A stretch of DNA of 64,000 nt. It comes from Paenibacillus humicus NBRC 102415 (lineage in GTDB: Bacteria > Bacillota > Bacilli > Paenibacillales > Paenibacillaceae). Both the position numbers and the translations under genes were made by a program. Below the pieces are notes generated by a model that worked only from the letters and a program-made list of their open reading frames with translations, did no database searches and was not told the DNA's origin. The stretch is taken from contig NZ_BIMD01000024.1 of the NCBI RefSeq assembly GCF_004000905.1, positions 1-64,000 on the forward strand, in the 5' to 3' direction. Positions 25,352 through 36,041 of this stretch are shown piece after piece (the first letter of the stretch is position 1; each line of letters starts with the position of its first letter).

Positions 25352-26149
25352 ATGCCAACAATAAAAAAATACATCAAAACCTATAATTCCCGCACCCTTT
25401 GGGGAAAACTTCGAGTGAGCCGGATGCTGCGCAGGGATCCGGCTACGGCGCACTTTGTTCCACGGACGGCCGATTTTTCCCGCAAGCAGCTGAAGAAAAT
25501 GGCTTCGCGCTTTGAAATTCTGTATATCAAGCCGAATATCGGCTCTCTCGGCATCGGAATCCATAAGCTTCGCCGCCGCAATGGGGGCGGATATCAGCTC
25601 ACCTCCGTGATTTCCCGCAAACAGATTTCCCGCGCGTTCGGAAATCTCGATCAGGTGTACGAACATATCCGGAAAACCCGGAAATTCGGAAAGCTGATTA
25701 TCCAGCGCGGCATTCCGCTCGACCGAATCGAAGGGAAGCCATACGATATCCGCGCCATGGTGCAGCGCAAGCCCAATGGACCCTGGACCTGCACGGCTTT
25801 GATAGCTAAAGTGGCGCTGCCCAATCGCATCGTGACAAACGCCCATCAGGGCGCCAAGCTTTACCAGCTGTCCAGGCTGTGGAAAATGCAAGGAATGCGA
25901 GCCGCCCCTGCCCTCGCCAACAACGAGTTCATCGAAGAGTCGGCGCTGAAGATATCCAAGTCGCTGTCCCGCCGTTACGGCGGCATGCGCGAGATGGGAA
26001 TCGACTTCGCGATCGACCGGAGCAAAAGGCTGTGGGTGCTGGAGGTCAATACGAACCATCCCCAGTACGGGGCGTTCAAAAAAATCGACCGGGCCGCCTA
26101 CAACCGGGTCAAAAGCTTTGCCCGCAGCTATGGACGCAAGGACGATTGA
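25352..26149 (+). CDS. YheC/YheD family ATP-grasp protein
   Basis: 265 residues. It has the ATP-grasp pattern of the YheC/YheD spore-associated family: YIKPNIGSLGIGIHKLRR near the N-terminus, IQRGIPLDRIEGKPYDIRAM in the centre, and a metal-binding end GIDFAIDRSKRLWVLEVNTN. Ligase substrate unknown; B. subtilis YheC/YheD are spore coat-associated. It is shorter than the roughly 360-450 residues of B. subtilis members because it lacks their N-terminal domain. It is divergent from dps. In related genomes these genes often occur in tandem sets, but here it is alone. Confidence 0.82.
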   Translation: MPTIKKYIKTYNSRTLWGKLRVSRMLRRDPATAHFVPRTADFSRKQLKKMASRFEILYIKPNIGSLGIGIHKLRRRNGGGYQLTSVISRKQISRAFGNLDQVYEHIRKTRKFGKLIIQRGIPLDRIEGKPYDIRAMVQRKPNGPWTCTALIAKVALPNRIVTNAHQGAKLYQLSRLWKMQGMRAAPALANNEFIEESALKISKSLSRRYGGMREMGIDFAIDRSKRLWVLEVNTNHPQYGAFKKIDRAAYNRVKSFARSYGRKDD

Positions 26150-26369
26150 ATCCACCGCTGGCCGTCTCGGTCGGCGCCTTCCCGACGGTCGTTCCGCATG
26201 CTTCATTTTACGGCGTTTGCTGTAAATAAAGATCAGAAGAACCTCCAGGAATCAACTGCAATCAGGCGGCTGTTGTCAGACTCGGCGATCTGCGGCGCGT
26301 CCTGCAGCCGGTCGCAAATGTCCCCCGGCCGTACATTTCAATTCGTACCAGGAAAGGTGGAGATGGTCC

Positions 26370-26720
26370 ATGTCGGATGCCATGAATGTCAGCCGGCTGC
26401 TGGAGCTGCTGGAAGCCCGCAAGGGCGAGGATGTCGATATCGTCAAGCAGGAAGACGGAGATTGGGATAAGGTCCGCATGACGTTCAGCGGAGCGGAGCT
26501 GCTGCATAATCCTTCTCCGGATGATTATGTGTCGGGAACGATCCTGCTGCTGCACGGTTCGGCCAGCATCGTCACCGACAAGGGCCGTGAGCCCGTGCCT
26601 GGCGACTCCTATGAAATTCCGCTCCAAGCGGATGACTCCCTCATCGAACAGGACGGAGAGATCCGGGTGCAGACGAAGCGGGCGACCTATTCCATCCAGC
26701 CGTCCGTTTCAGCCGGCTGA
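26370..26720 (+). CDS. Hypothetical protein, 116 residues
   Basis: Not recognised. GGTGGAG precedes the ATG (MSDAMNVSRLLELLEARKGE). The protein is acidic and soluble, without signal peptide or membrane segment. It appears mainly beta-stranded (GTILLLHGSASIVTDKG, GDSYEIPLQADDS), compatible with a small barrel. The codon pattern resembles neighbouring genes and a strong symmetrical terminator follows the stop immediately, both supporting a real gene. Its other neighbour is the convergent phosphatase gene. Confidence 0.7.
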   Translation: MSDAMNVSRLLELLEARKGEDVDIVKQEDGDWDKVRMTFSGAELLHNPSPDDYVSGTILLLHGSASIVTDKGREPVPGDSYEIPLQADDSLIEQDGEIRVQTKRATYSIQPSVSAG

Positions 26721-26767
26721 ACCAAAAAAAGCTTTGGGCCTGCTCGCGGCCCAAAGCTTTTTTGGTT
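26720..26767. terminator. Bidirectional terminator
   Basis: AAAGCTTTGGGCC pairs with GGCCCAAAGCTTT around a 7-base loop, with A- and T-runs on both sides (AACCAAAA and TTTTGGTT). It can terminate the 116-residue gene from the left and the phosphatase gene from the right. Confidence 0.9.
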
Positions 26768-26966
26768 CAAATTGGCTTCGCCCGCTGTGCCTTCCAATCC
26801 CGCAGCCCGCCCCAGCGGGTCTCGTAAGCGCGGCATGCTCAGGAGAGCGGCAGTAACGGCAAGTACGCCCGCGGTAGAAGCACCTCCGTCATAATCGACC
26901 CGCTTGGGCCAAACCAGTCTGCTGTTACAACCAAAGGTTCGTTACATGCAAAAGGTGACGGTCCAT

Positions 26967-27767
26967 TTAGCGGCCCCGCCGGCCGAACAAGCTTCTCAGC
27001 AAGCCTTGCGGCCTTCCTCCCGAAGCCGCTGCCGCCGGCCGCTGCTCCGCCCCAAGCAGGTCGTCTCCCGCGAGGAGGCTGACCGCATTTTGCATGAAAT
27101 AAGCTTTGTAGTCTTCCCCGAGCCGTTCGGCGATGGCGGCATAGGCGGCCGCCAAGCGGAATCCGCGGCGCTCCGCATGATGCGCATCGGAGGAGACAAG
27201 ATGGACGAGACCGGAACGCATCATCGACCAGGAAGCTTTCTCGATCGATCTTCCGTACAGACCCAGCAGCGAATGCGTCGTCACTTGTCCCCAAGCCCCG
27301 AGCGAGATGAGCTCTTCCAGAAGAGCGGGCTCGCGCATGGCCTGCTCGTTGCGTTCAGGATGGGCTATGACAGGCCGCACCCCTTGAAGCGTCAGCTCAT
27401 AGACCAGCTCGGCCATTCCGGAAGGTATCTCCGCGGTCGGCATTTCAAGCAGCATATAAGGGGTATCCGCAAGCGTCAGCAGCTCCCTCTTCTCCCAATT
27501 GTCGAGCAGCTCCGCATGGACCCGGATTTCTTGGCCCGGATGCAAAGCAATCGGAATGCCGTGCTGCTGCAGCAGCTCTCCGGTCCGCCGCGTCAGCTCC
27601 CGCACGTCGGCTGCCGCATTCCAGTAAGCTCCGTTGGCGTGATGAGGGGTAGCGACGATATCGGTGATGCCTTCAAGCTGCGCAGCTCTCGCCAAGGCGA
27701 GCATTTGCTCCTCGTTCCTGGCTCCGTCGTCGATGCCGGGAAGGATGTGGGTATGGATATCAATCAT
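26967..27767 (-). CDS. Tyrosine-protein phosphatase, CpsB/CapC (YwqE) family
   Basis: Metal-dependent PHP-fold phosphatase that usually acts on a bacterial tyrosine kinase controlling polysaccharide synthesis. 266 residues start with the metal motif MIDIHTHILPGIDDGA, followed by TDIVATPHHANG, RPVIAHPERNEQA and LVSSDAHHAERRGF, covering the expected His, Asp and Glu ligands. Full length for the family. No kinase or capsule gene is adjacent, so the partner must lie elsewhere. The upstream gap carries a 35-bp tandem duplication. Confidence 0.9.
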   Translation of the reverse strand: MIDIHTHILPGIDDGARNEEQMLALARAAQLEGITDIVATPHHANGAYWNAAADVRELTRRTGELLQQHGIPIALHPGQEIRVHAELLDNWEKRELLTLADTPYMLLEMPTAEIPSGMAELVYELTLQGVRPVIAHPERNEQAMREPALLEELISLGAWGQVTTHSLLGLYGRSIEKASWSMMRSGLVHLVSSDAHHAERRGFRLAAAYAAIAERLGEDYKAYFMQNAVSLLAGDDLLGAEQRPAAAASGGRPQGLLRSLFGRRGR

Positions 27768-28177
27768 TCCTTGAGCACTCTCCCCGTTGTCATGGATGTA
27801 AGGATGTAGGGATTCGTATTGACTTGCTAGGACGTATTGACTGCGATGGCTTTATAGACGGCAACGACTTATTGACTGCGATGGCTTTATAGTCTGCAAC
27901 GACTTATTGCCAGCATTCAATATCTGCAATGGCAGTCCGATAGCGGCGAATTTAACGTTCTAGCCATACGAGCCTAGGGATCGCTGTAACCGTATAGGTA
28001 TCTTCATTTTCGAGAATTGCCGTTGATTCTAGGGCTCAAAGGCTATTGGTGAACTCCGTATTGCATGAGATGAAGCTGCTCCTCATGCATTATCATACTT
28101 GATTACAGAGACGATCGTCATCCACCCTTGGCTTCATTGTCATCGGACTTTCGGTCAAACATCCCCTGCCGCAGTCC
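27768..28177. other. Intergenic gap with short repeats, no gene
   Basis: 410 bp. It holds the 35-bp duplication at 27836-27905 and looser copies of the motif around 27906-27935 (TTATTGCCAGC, ATCTGCAATGG). I see no supportable coding frame in the rest. The phosphatase promoter should be here. Confidence 0.5.
27836..27905. repeat. 35-bp tandem duplication
   Basis: Two adjacent 35-bp copies starting ATTGACTGCGATGGCTTTAT, differing at two positions (AGACGG versus AGTCTG). Confidence 0.9.
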
Positions 28178-28444
28178 TTAACTCTCTTTATCTCCATTGG
28201 CGTCATGCTTAAGAAAGCTGAATATCCCGGTCCACATGCCGGCCAGGATGAACAATCTGCCCAAGAAAGAAGTGGATTCGGATTCCGAAAAGCCCGTCCC
28301 CATCAGAACCCCGCCGCCCGCGACAAGCAGGAAGCAAAAGAGCAGATTGTCCCTTATGGACCTCTTTGAATCGAGGCCGTGAATCCGTGCCGTCAATAAA
28401 GCTGCCGCCAACATGCTCATAATAAAAAGTGTCCCTACCCTCAT
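28178..28444 (-). CDS. Small membrane protein, 88 residues, unknown
   Basis: Not recognised. Three hydrophobic stretches are predicted (GTLFIMSMLAAALLTA, LLFCFLLVAGGGVLMG, LFILAGMWTGIFSFL) with short charged loops (RIHGLDSKRSIRDN) and the charged tail KHDANGDKES. AGGGG lies close before the ATG, slightly closer than usual, so the start is uncertain; ATG at codon 9 is an alternative. It is located just after the atp operon terminator. Confidence 0.55.
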   Translation of the reverse strand: MRVGTLFIMSMLAAALLTARIHGLDSKRSIRDNLLFCFLLVAGGGVLMGTGFSESESTSFLGRLFILAGMWTGIFSFLKHDANGDKES

Positions 28445-28520
28445 TTCCCCTGTCCTCCCCAGGCGATTTCGCCGGTATAGCCGGAATCGATTCAGATCCC
28501 AGTAGATTCCATTATAAGAG

Positions 28521-28570
28521 AATAAAAAAGCCCCTCCTCCGTTATCGTGAGATAACAGGGGAGGGGCTTT
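28521..28570 (-). terminator. atp operon terminator
   Basis: A long stem (AAGCCCCTCC...GGAGGGGCTT, extended by GTTATC/GATAAC around a 4-base loop) with a following run of six T on the minus strand, 10 bp after the atpC stop. Confidence 0.93.
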
Positions 28571-28580
28571 GATGACGGAA

Positions 28581-28979
28581 TCAACCTCTGGTGTTCAGAC
28601 GGTTGAGCGCACGTTGAAGCGCAAGCTCCGCACGATGATGATCGACGGTTTCCTTGTTGCGGTTGCGAATGCGCTCTTCAGCGCGCTTCTTGGCCAGCTC
28701 TGCGCGGTCCACATCGATTTCGCCCGGAAGCTCGGCGCTTTCGGCCAGAATGACGACTTTCTCGTGACGAACCTCGGCAAAGCCTCCGCTCACCGCGATG
28801 TTTTCATAATTGCTGCCGATTTTCGCCGTTACGGCGGATATCTTCAGAGGCGTAACCGTAGGAACGTGATTAGGCAGAATGCCCATCTCGCCCTCTACTC
28901 CGCGGATGATGACCATGTTCACATCCTTGGAATATACGGTACGCTCCGGCGTAACGATTTCAAGCAGTAAGGTGCTCAT
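28581..28979 (-). CDS. atpC: F1Fo ATP synthase subunit epsilon
   Basis: Central-stalk subunit that regulates ATP hydrolysis. 132 residues: N-terminal beta-sandwich (LLEIVTPERTVYSKDVNMVI, GEMGILPNHVPTVTPL) and C-terminal helical hairpin (DRAELAKKRAEERIR, HHRAELALQRALNRLN). Length is normal. It is the last gene of the operon, 24 bp after atpD and directly before the terminator. Confidence 0.96.
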   Translation of the reverse strand: MSTLLLEIVTPERTVYSKDVNMVIIRGVEGEMGILPNHVPTVTPLKISAVTAKIGSNYENIAVSGGFAEVRHEKVVILAESAELPGEIDVDRAELAKKRAEERIRNRNKETVDHHRAELALQRALNRLNTRG

Positions 28980-29003
28980 ACGATAACCTCCATCCGCCGA
29001 GGA

Positions 29004-30497
<1,494 letters not shown>

Positions 30498-31358
30498 TTA
30501 TTGCTGGGCGCTTGCTCCGCCGACGATTTCCGCGATTTCTTGGGTGATCGCAGCCTGACGCGCGCGGTTGTAAGAGAGCGTAAGCTCGCCGATGAGCTTC
30601 GTCGCATTCTTCGTCGCATTGCCCATTGCCGTCATCCGGGCGCCGAATTCGCTCGCCTTGCCTTCGAGAATCGCGCTGTACACGACCGTCTCGGCATACT
30701 TGGGCAGCAGAACGCTGAGCACGGATTCCGCATCCGGCTCGTACTCGTACTGCGCCGCGGAACCGGTGAACTCATCGGAGCTCAGCGGCAGCAGCTTCTT
30801 CATCGTCGGAATCTGGGAAATGGCATTGATGAAGCGGTTGTAGACGATATAGACCTCGTCATAACGGCCTTCCTCAAAGCCTTGAACGGCTTTGTAGGCG
30901 ACCGGCTTGATATCGCCGTATTTCGGGGAATCGGAGATGCCCGTCACTTCCTCGGCGATGTTCATGCTGCGGCGCGTCAAGTAGGCGCTGCCCTTGCGGC
31001 CGACAACGAGAATTTCGTACTCGTCCTTGGACCGGTGTTTCTCGGCGATCGTATTGGACAGCTTGCGCAGTACGTTGATGTTGTAACCGCCAGCGAGTCC
31101 GCGGTCCGACGTCACGATCAGGTAAGCTGTGCGCTTCACCTCGCGAGACTGCAGCATAGGGTGACGAATGCTGCCTGCGCCGGCGGCGATGCTGGAGACG
31201 ACTTCGCGGATCTTGTCCGTGTAAGGACGGGCCGACAATGCCGCCTCCTGCGCGCGGCGAAGCTTCGCCGCAGCGACCATTTCCATCGCTTTGGTGATCT
31301 GCTTCATATTCTGCTTGCTCTTGAGCGAGCGCTTGATCTCCCGCATGCCTTTTGCCAT
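30498..31358 (-). CDS. atpG: F1Fo ATP synthase subunit gamma
   Basis: Rotating central shaft. 286 residues with the N-terminal coiled coil MREIKRSLKSKQNMKQITKA, the conserved VTSDRGLAGGYNINVLR loop and the C-terminal coiled coil ending NRARQAAITQEIAEIVGGA. Length is usual for Bacillota. It lies 74 bp after atpA. Confidence 0.97.
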   Translation of the reverse strand: MAKGMREIKRSLKSKQNMKQITKAMEMVAAAKLRRAQEAALSARPYTDKIREVVSSIAAGAGSIRHPMLQSREVKRTAYLIVTSDRGLAGGYNINVLRKLSNTIAEKHRSKDEYEILVVGRKGSAYLTRRSMNIAEEVTGISDSPKYGDIKPVAYKAVQGFEEGRYDEVYIVYNRFINAISQIPTMKKLLPLSSDEFTGSAAQYEYEPDAESVLSVLLPKYAETVVYSAILEGKASEFGARMTAMGNATKNATKLIGELTLSYNRARQAAITQEIAEIVGGASAQQ

Positions 31359-31432
31359 TAGTACTCACCACCTTACTTATCGGCCCCATGCCCATAATCA
31401 GGCACGGGGACCGGCATCATCATTCCTTGCTA

Positions 31433-32962
<1,530 letters not shown>

Positions 32963-33511
32963 CTACAGTGCTTGGGAATTGATTTGCTTGCTCAGGCGGT
33001 CCAGCTTGGTGGAGAGGGATCCGTCATAGATCTTGTCTCCGATGCGGACCTTGATGCCGCCCAGAAGGGAAGGCTCGACGACCTGCTCGCCGATGATGCG
33101 CCGTCCCGAGATGACTCCGAATTGCTGGAGCACCTTCGCGAGCTCGGCTTCGCTGAGCGCGACTGCCGTATAAACGGTCGCGCGGGATTCGCCGGAAGCT
33201 TCGTCGGCAATTCGGCCGTAGGCTTCGCTGACGCTGCCGACCGCCGACTGGCGGCCGCGTTCGATCAGGAGCGTGACCGTATTCAGAACAATAGAGGACA
33301 CGCGGTCCCCGATTGCTTTTTTGATGATGTCAAGCTTGACGGACGGCTCGATGCCAGGCGTCGACAGGAAACGGGATACGTCTCCGTCGGATGCCAAGGC
33401 TCCGGCGATCAGCTCAAGCTGCTGGCGCACTTCCGCCACCAGGTTTTGCGTGCTCGCAACATCGTACAGCGCCTGCGCGTAACGTTTTGCGATTACTGTG
33501 TCGCGGCTCAT
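32963..33511 (-). CDS. atpH: F1Fo ATP synthase subunit delta
   Basis: Peripheral stalk subunit at the top of F1. 182 residues: N-terminal six-helix domain (VIAKRYAQALYDVASTQNLV) and C-terminal motif LLGGIKVRIGDKIYDGSLST. Its start overlaps the atpF stop by four bases, so the two are translationally coupled. Confidence 0.95.
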   Translation of the reverse strand: MSRDTVIAKRYAQALYDVASTQNLVAEVRQQLELIAGALASDGDVSRFLSTPGIEPSVKLDIIKKAIGDRVSSIVLNTVTLLIERGRQSAVGSVSEAYGRIADEASGESRATVYTAVALSEAELAKVLQQFGVISGRRIIGEQVVEPSLLGGIKVRIGDKIYDGSLSTKLDRLSKQINSQAL

Positions 33512-33990
33512 TTGCTTCCTACCTCTTTGAGGTAGTTGTCAACGATCTGCTCCTGCGATTTCTCGTCGATTTGCTTCTCGACGATCTTGGATGCAATCGC
33601 GACGGACATGCTGCCGACTTCGCTGCGCAGGGAAGCGATGGCTTTGTTCTTCTCGCTCTCGATGTCGCGGACGGCATCTTCTTTGAGGCGGGATGCTTCG
33701 GAACGGGCCGTATCGATGATGCTGTCGGCCTGCTTCGAGCTCGTGATCCGAGCCTTTTCGATGATATCGTTCGCTTCTTGGCGGGCTTGCGCCAGAGCTT
33801 GCTTCTGAGCTTCCATTTCGGCGGAAGCTTCCTTGCGGCTGTTCTCGGCCGCATTCATCTGCTCAAGTACCATTTGGCGGCGCTGTTCCATGATTCCGAA
33901 CAGAGGACCGAACGCATACTTGTTCAGCAGCCAGTACAGAATGAGGAACGCGACGATCGCGTACACAAAAGACTCCCAATGCCAGGCCAT
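33508..33990 (-). CDS. atpF: F1Fo ATP synthase subunit b
   Basis: Peripheral stalk. 160 residues from ATG at 33990 (MAWHWESFVYAIVAFLILYW), chosen because AAAGGAG lies seven bases before it and the protein then begins directly with the membrane helix. The rest is one long charged coiled coil (MEQRRQMVLEQMNAAENSRK onward), as expected. Confidence 0.95.
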   Translation of the reverse strand: MAWHWESFVYAIVAFLILYWLLNKYAFGPLFGIMEQRRQMVLEQMNAAENSRKEASAEMEAQKQALAQARQEANDIIEKARITSSKQADSIIDTARSEASRLKEDAVRDIESEKNKAIASLRSEVGSMSVAIASKIVEKQIDEKSQEQIVDNYLKEVGSK

Positions 33991-34178
33991 GACCGCTCTC
34001 CTTTCACTTGCCATTCACATACATGCGAGCGCAGCCCGCTGCCTATCAGGCGGGGCCGCCGCTCGAATTACCGGATGCCGCATGAGCTCGAAGCTTTGGG
34101 CAATCTCCGATTTTATGACGATGGCGTGGAGGGCAATGCCTTCCCCGCCATGTCGAGTTCAGCAAGATTCTGCTGCTA

Positions 34179-34394
<216 letters not shown>

Positions 34395-34490
34395 TTAAAA
34401 TCCTCCTCTAAATTGGGTGAGTGTGGGTTATTTCAACACCGACCGAAGCCGTGCGGTGACGTCCTCGAAATCAGTTCGGACTGCTGTGGA

Positions 34491-35249
34491 TCAGTGCGCG
34501 CCGTCTTCGTCGTGAATGGCGGCTTGCGAGATGTACACCATGGTGAGGATCGTGAACAGGAACGCCTGGATGGCGCCTACGAAAATACTGAAGCCTTGCC
34601 AGATGATCATGAACGGCGTACCGATGGCGCCAAGCATGAGGATGGTGGCGATCAGCACCTCGCCCGCGAAGATGTTCGCGAACAAACGGAGAGCCAGCGT
34701 GACCGGCTTCGCGATCGTCTCGATGATGTTCAACGGGAAGAAAATCGGGTAAGGCTTGAAGTAATGCTGGAAATAATGCTTGGCGTTCATCTTCACGCCG
34801 AGGAAATGGACAAGCAGGAAAACGATGAGCGCGAGGCCCGAAGTCACGGAGAGATCCGCTGTAGGCGATTTCCACCATGCCAGCTCCGCGTGTCCGCCGT
34901 GGTGGGCGAGCGTGTCCGCCGTCACTCCCCACATCGGTTCGTGGATTTCAGTCACGATGCCGAAGGGAAGACCGAGCAGGTTGGAAACGAAGATGAAGAG
35001 AATCAGCGTCAAGCCTAGGCCAAGAAACGGACGAACCCGGTTCAGCGGCATCGTGCTTGCAATGGTCGAATGAACGAAGTCCACCGCCCATTCCATGAAG
35101 TTCTGCGTCTTGGAAGGATTGGCCACCGACAATTTTCGCGTCAGCAGCTTGACCAGAACGAACGTCATGACGGCCGATACCGTAATCGCGATAAATGCTG
35201 AAACGTCGATGTTGAGCCCGTTCCAATGGTAAATCGGAAATTCATGCAT
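34491..35249 (-). CDS. atpB: F1Fo ATP synthase subunit a
   Basis: Stator half-channel subunit. 252 residues with five or six membrane helices; the essential Arg is in LALRLFANIFAGEVLIATIL, followed by QAFLFTILTMVYISQA. The C-terminal Glu/His pattern is normal for Bacillota. It starts 10 bp after atpI. Confidence 0.96.
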   Translation of the reverse strand: MHEFPIYHWNGLNIDVSAFIAITVSAVMTFVLVKLLTRKLSVANPSKTQNFMEWAVDFVHSTIASTMPLNRVRPFLGLGLTLILFIFVSNLLGLPFGIVTEIHEPMWGVTADTLAHHGGHAELAWWKSPTADLSVTSGLALIVFLLVHFLGVKMNAKHYFQHYFKPYPIFFPLNIIETIAKPVTLALRLFANIFAGEVLIATILMLGAIGTPFMIIWQGFSIFVGAIQAFLFTILTMVYISQAAIHDEDGAH

Positions 35250-35259
35250 ACCTTATATT

Positions 35260-35640
35260 TCACCCCTTTCCACGGCGTCGCCGGAGATTGACAAAGAAAG
35301 CGCATACCAGTATAACAAAAGGCACCGCAAAACATGAAGCCAAGGCGGAGGGAAGATTGAAATAGTCCGGCTTGCGGTACGCGATCATGACGACGAGCAG
35401 CACCATCGCGATTCTGCCGGCCATTCCGGTGCCTGTCTTCCTGGGAGCCTCCCCGGAAGCCATGACCCCGATCCACTCCACCCGCCTGCGAAGAAGAAAG
35501 GCATTGAACGATCCTGCCGCTATGCCAAGCAGGCAGCCAGCGGCAACCGTGCGCCAGTCCGGAATCAGAACCCAGATCAGCAGCAGTGCGGCTGCAAGCA
35601 GCATGACCGCGGACTTGGTCATCTTGAGCACTTCATTCAT
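35260..35640 (-). CDS. atpI: ATP synthase subunit I
   Basis: 126 residues with four hydrophobic segments (MTKSAVMLLAAALLLIWVLI; VAAGCLLGIAAGSFNAFLL; IAMVLLVVMIAY; VPFVILVCAFFVNL). AtpI helps assemble the c ring. ATG at 35640 (MNEVLKMTKS) is preferred because the longer frame overlaps atpZ; the overlap with the atpZ stop is then eight bases, suggesting coupling. Confidence 0.88.
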   Translation of the reverse strand: MNEVLKMTKSAVMLLAAALLLIWVLIPDWRTVAAGCLLGIAAGSFNAFLLRRRVEWIGVMASGEAPRKTGTGMAGRIAMVLLVVMIAYRKPDYFNLPSALASCFAVPFVILVCAFFVNLRRRRGKG

Positions 35641-35854
35641 TGCTGTCCTCCAGAACCTTTCTGACAATAAAGATGACGGAAACAATTCCTGCCGCCAGTC
35701 CGGCGAACACCCCGACGATGATCCAGCCTGGAGTTCCCCCGTAACGTGCTGCGAGCCAATAACCGATGTAGGTGCATATGGCGACATCGATGCCGAGCGC
35801 GCCTACAAGCGCAAGCGCCTTCAGCGGGTCTTCTCCCTTGCTCTTTCTGGCCAT
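35633..35854 (-). CDS. atpZ: AtpZ/AtpI family protein (first gene of atp operon)
   Basis: 73 residues with two membrane segments (ALALVGALGIDVAICTYIGY, WIIVGVFAGLAAGIVSVIFI) separated by WLAARYGGTPG. This is the AtpZ/AtpI (DUF2335-like small hairpin) family that precedes atpI in many operons; AtpZ with AtpI forms a cation channel in some bacilli. ATG at 35854 is chosen because the upstream ATG at 35878 would lie at or before the predicted transcription start. Confidence 0.82.
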   Translation of the reverse strand: MARKSKGEDPLKALALVGALGIDVAICTYIGYWLAARYGGTPGWIIVGVFAGLAAGIVSVIFIVRKVLEDSNE

Positions 35855-35879
35855 GGTTTGTCCCCAATCAACCCTCATT

Positions 35880-35909
35880 ATTTTATCCAAGCAATCGAAG
35901 GTTTGTCAA
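35880..35909 (-). promoter_or_regulatory. Sigma-A promoter of the atp operon
   Basis: On the minus strand TTGACA (35904-35909) is followed after 18 bases by TAAAAT (35880-35885), 26 bp before the atpZ start. A perfect -35 and one mismatch in the -10. A 19-bp inverted repeat (35985-36003) lies 76 bp further upstream. Confidence 0.75.
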
Positions 35910-35984
35910 TTTTGATAATAGCAAACTTTCCGTGAACTTGGGCAAAAAAACCTTGAAATGACGGGATTTTTCGCTTTGGCAAAC

Positions 35985-36003
35985 CATACAGTTGAACTGT
36001 ATG
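35985..36003. repeat. 19-bp inverted repeat upstream of the atp promoter
   Basis: CATACAGTT and AACTGTATG form perfect 9-bp arms around one central base. It lies between the wecB stop and the atp promoter. It could be an operator or the stem of a weak wecB terminator; no T-run follows directly. Confidence 0.6.
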
Positions 36004-36041
36004 CTGTGCCGTTGTTGGAGTTGACGCTCTTCTCTCGAAAA

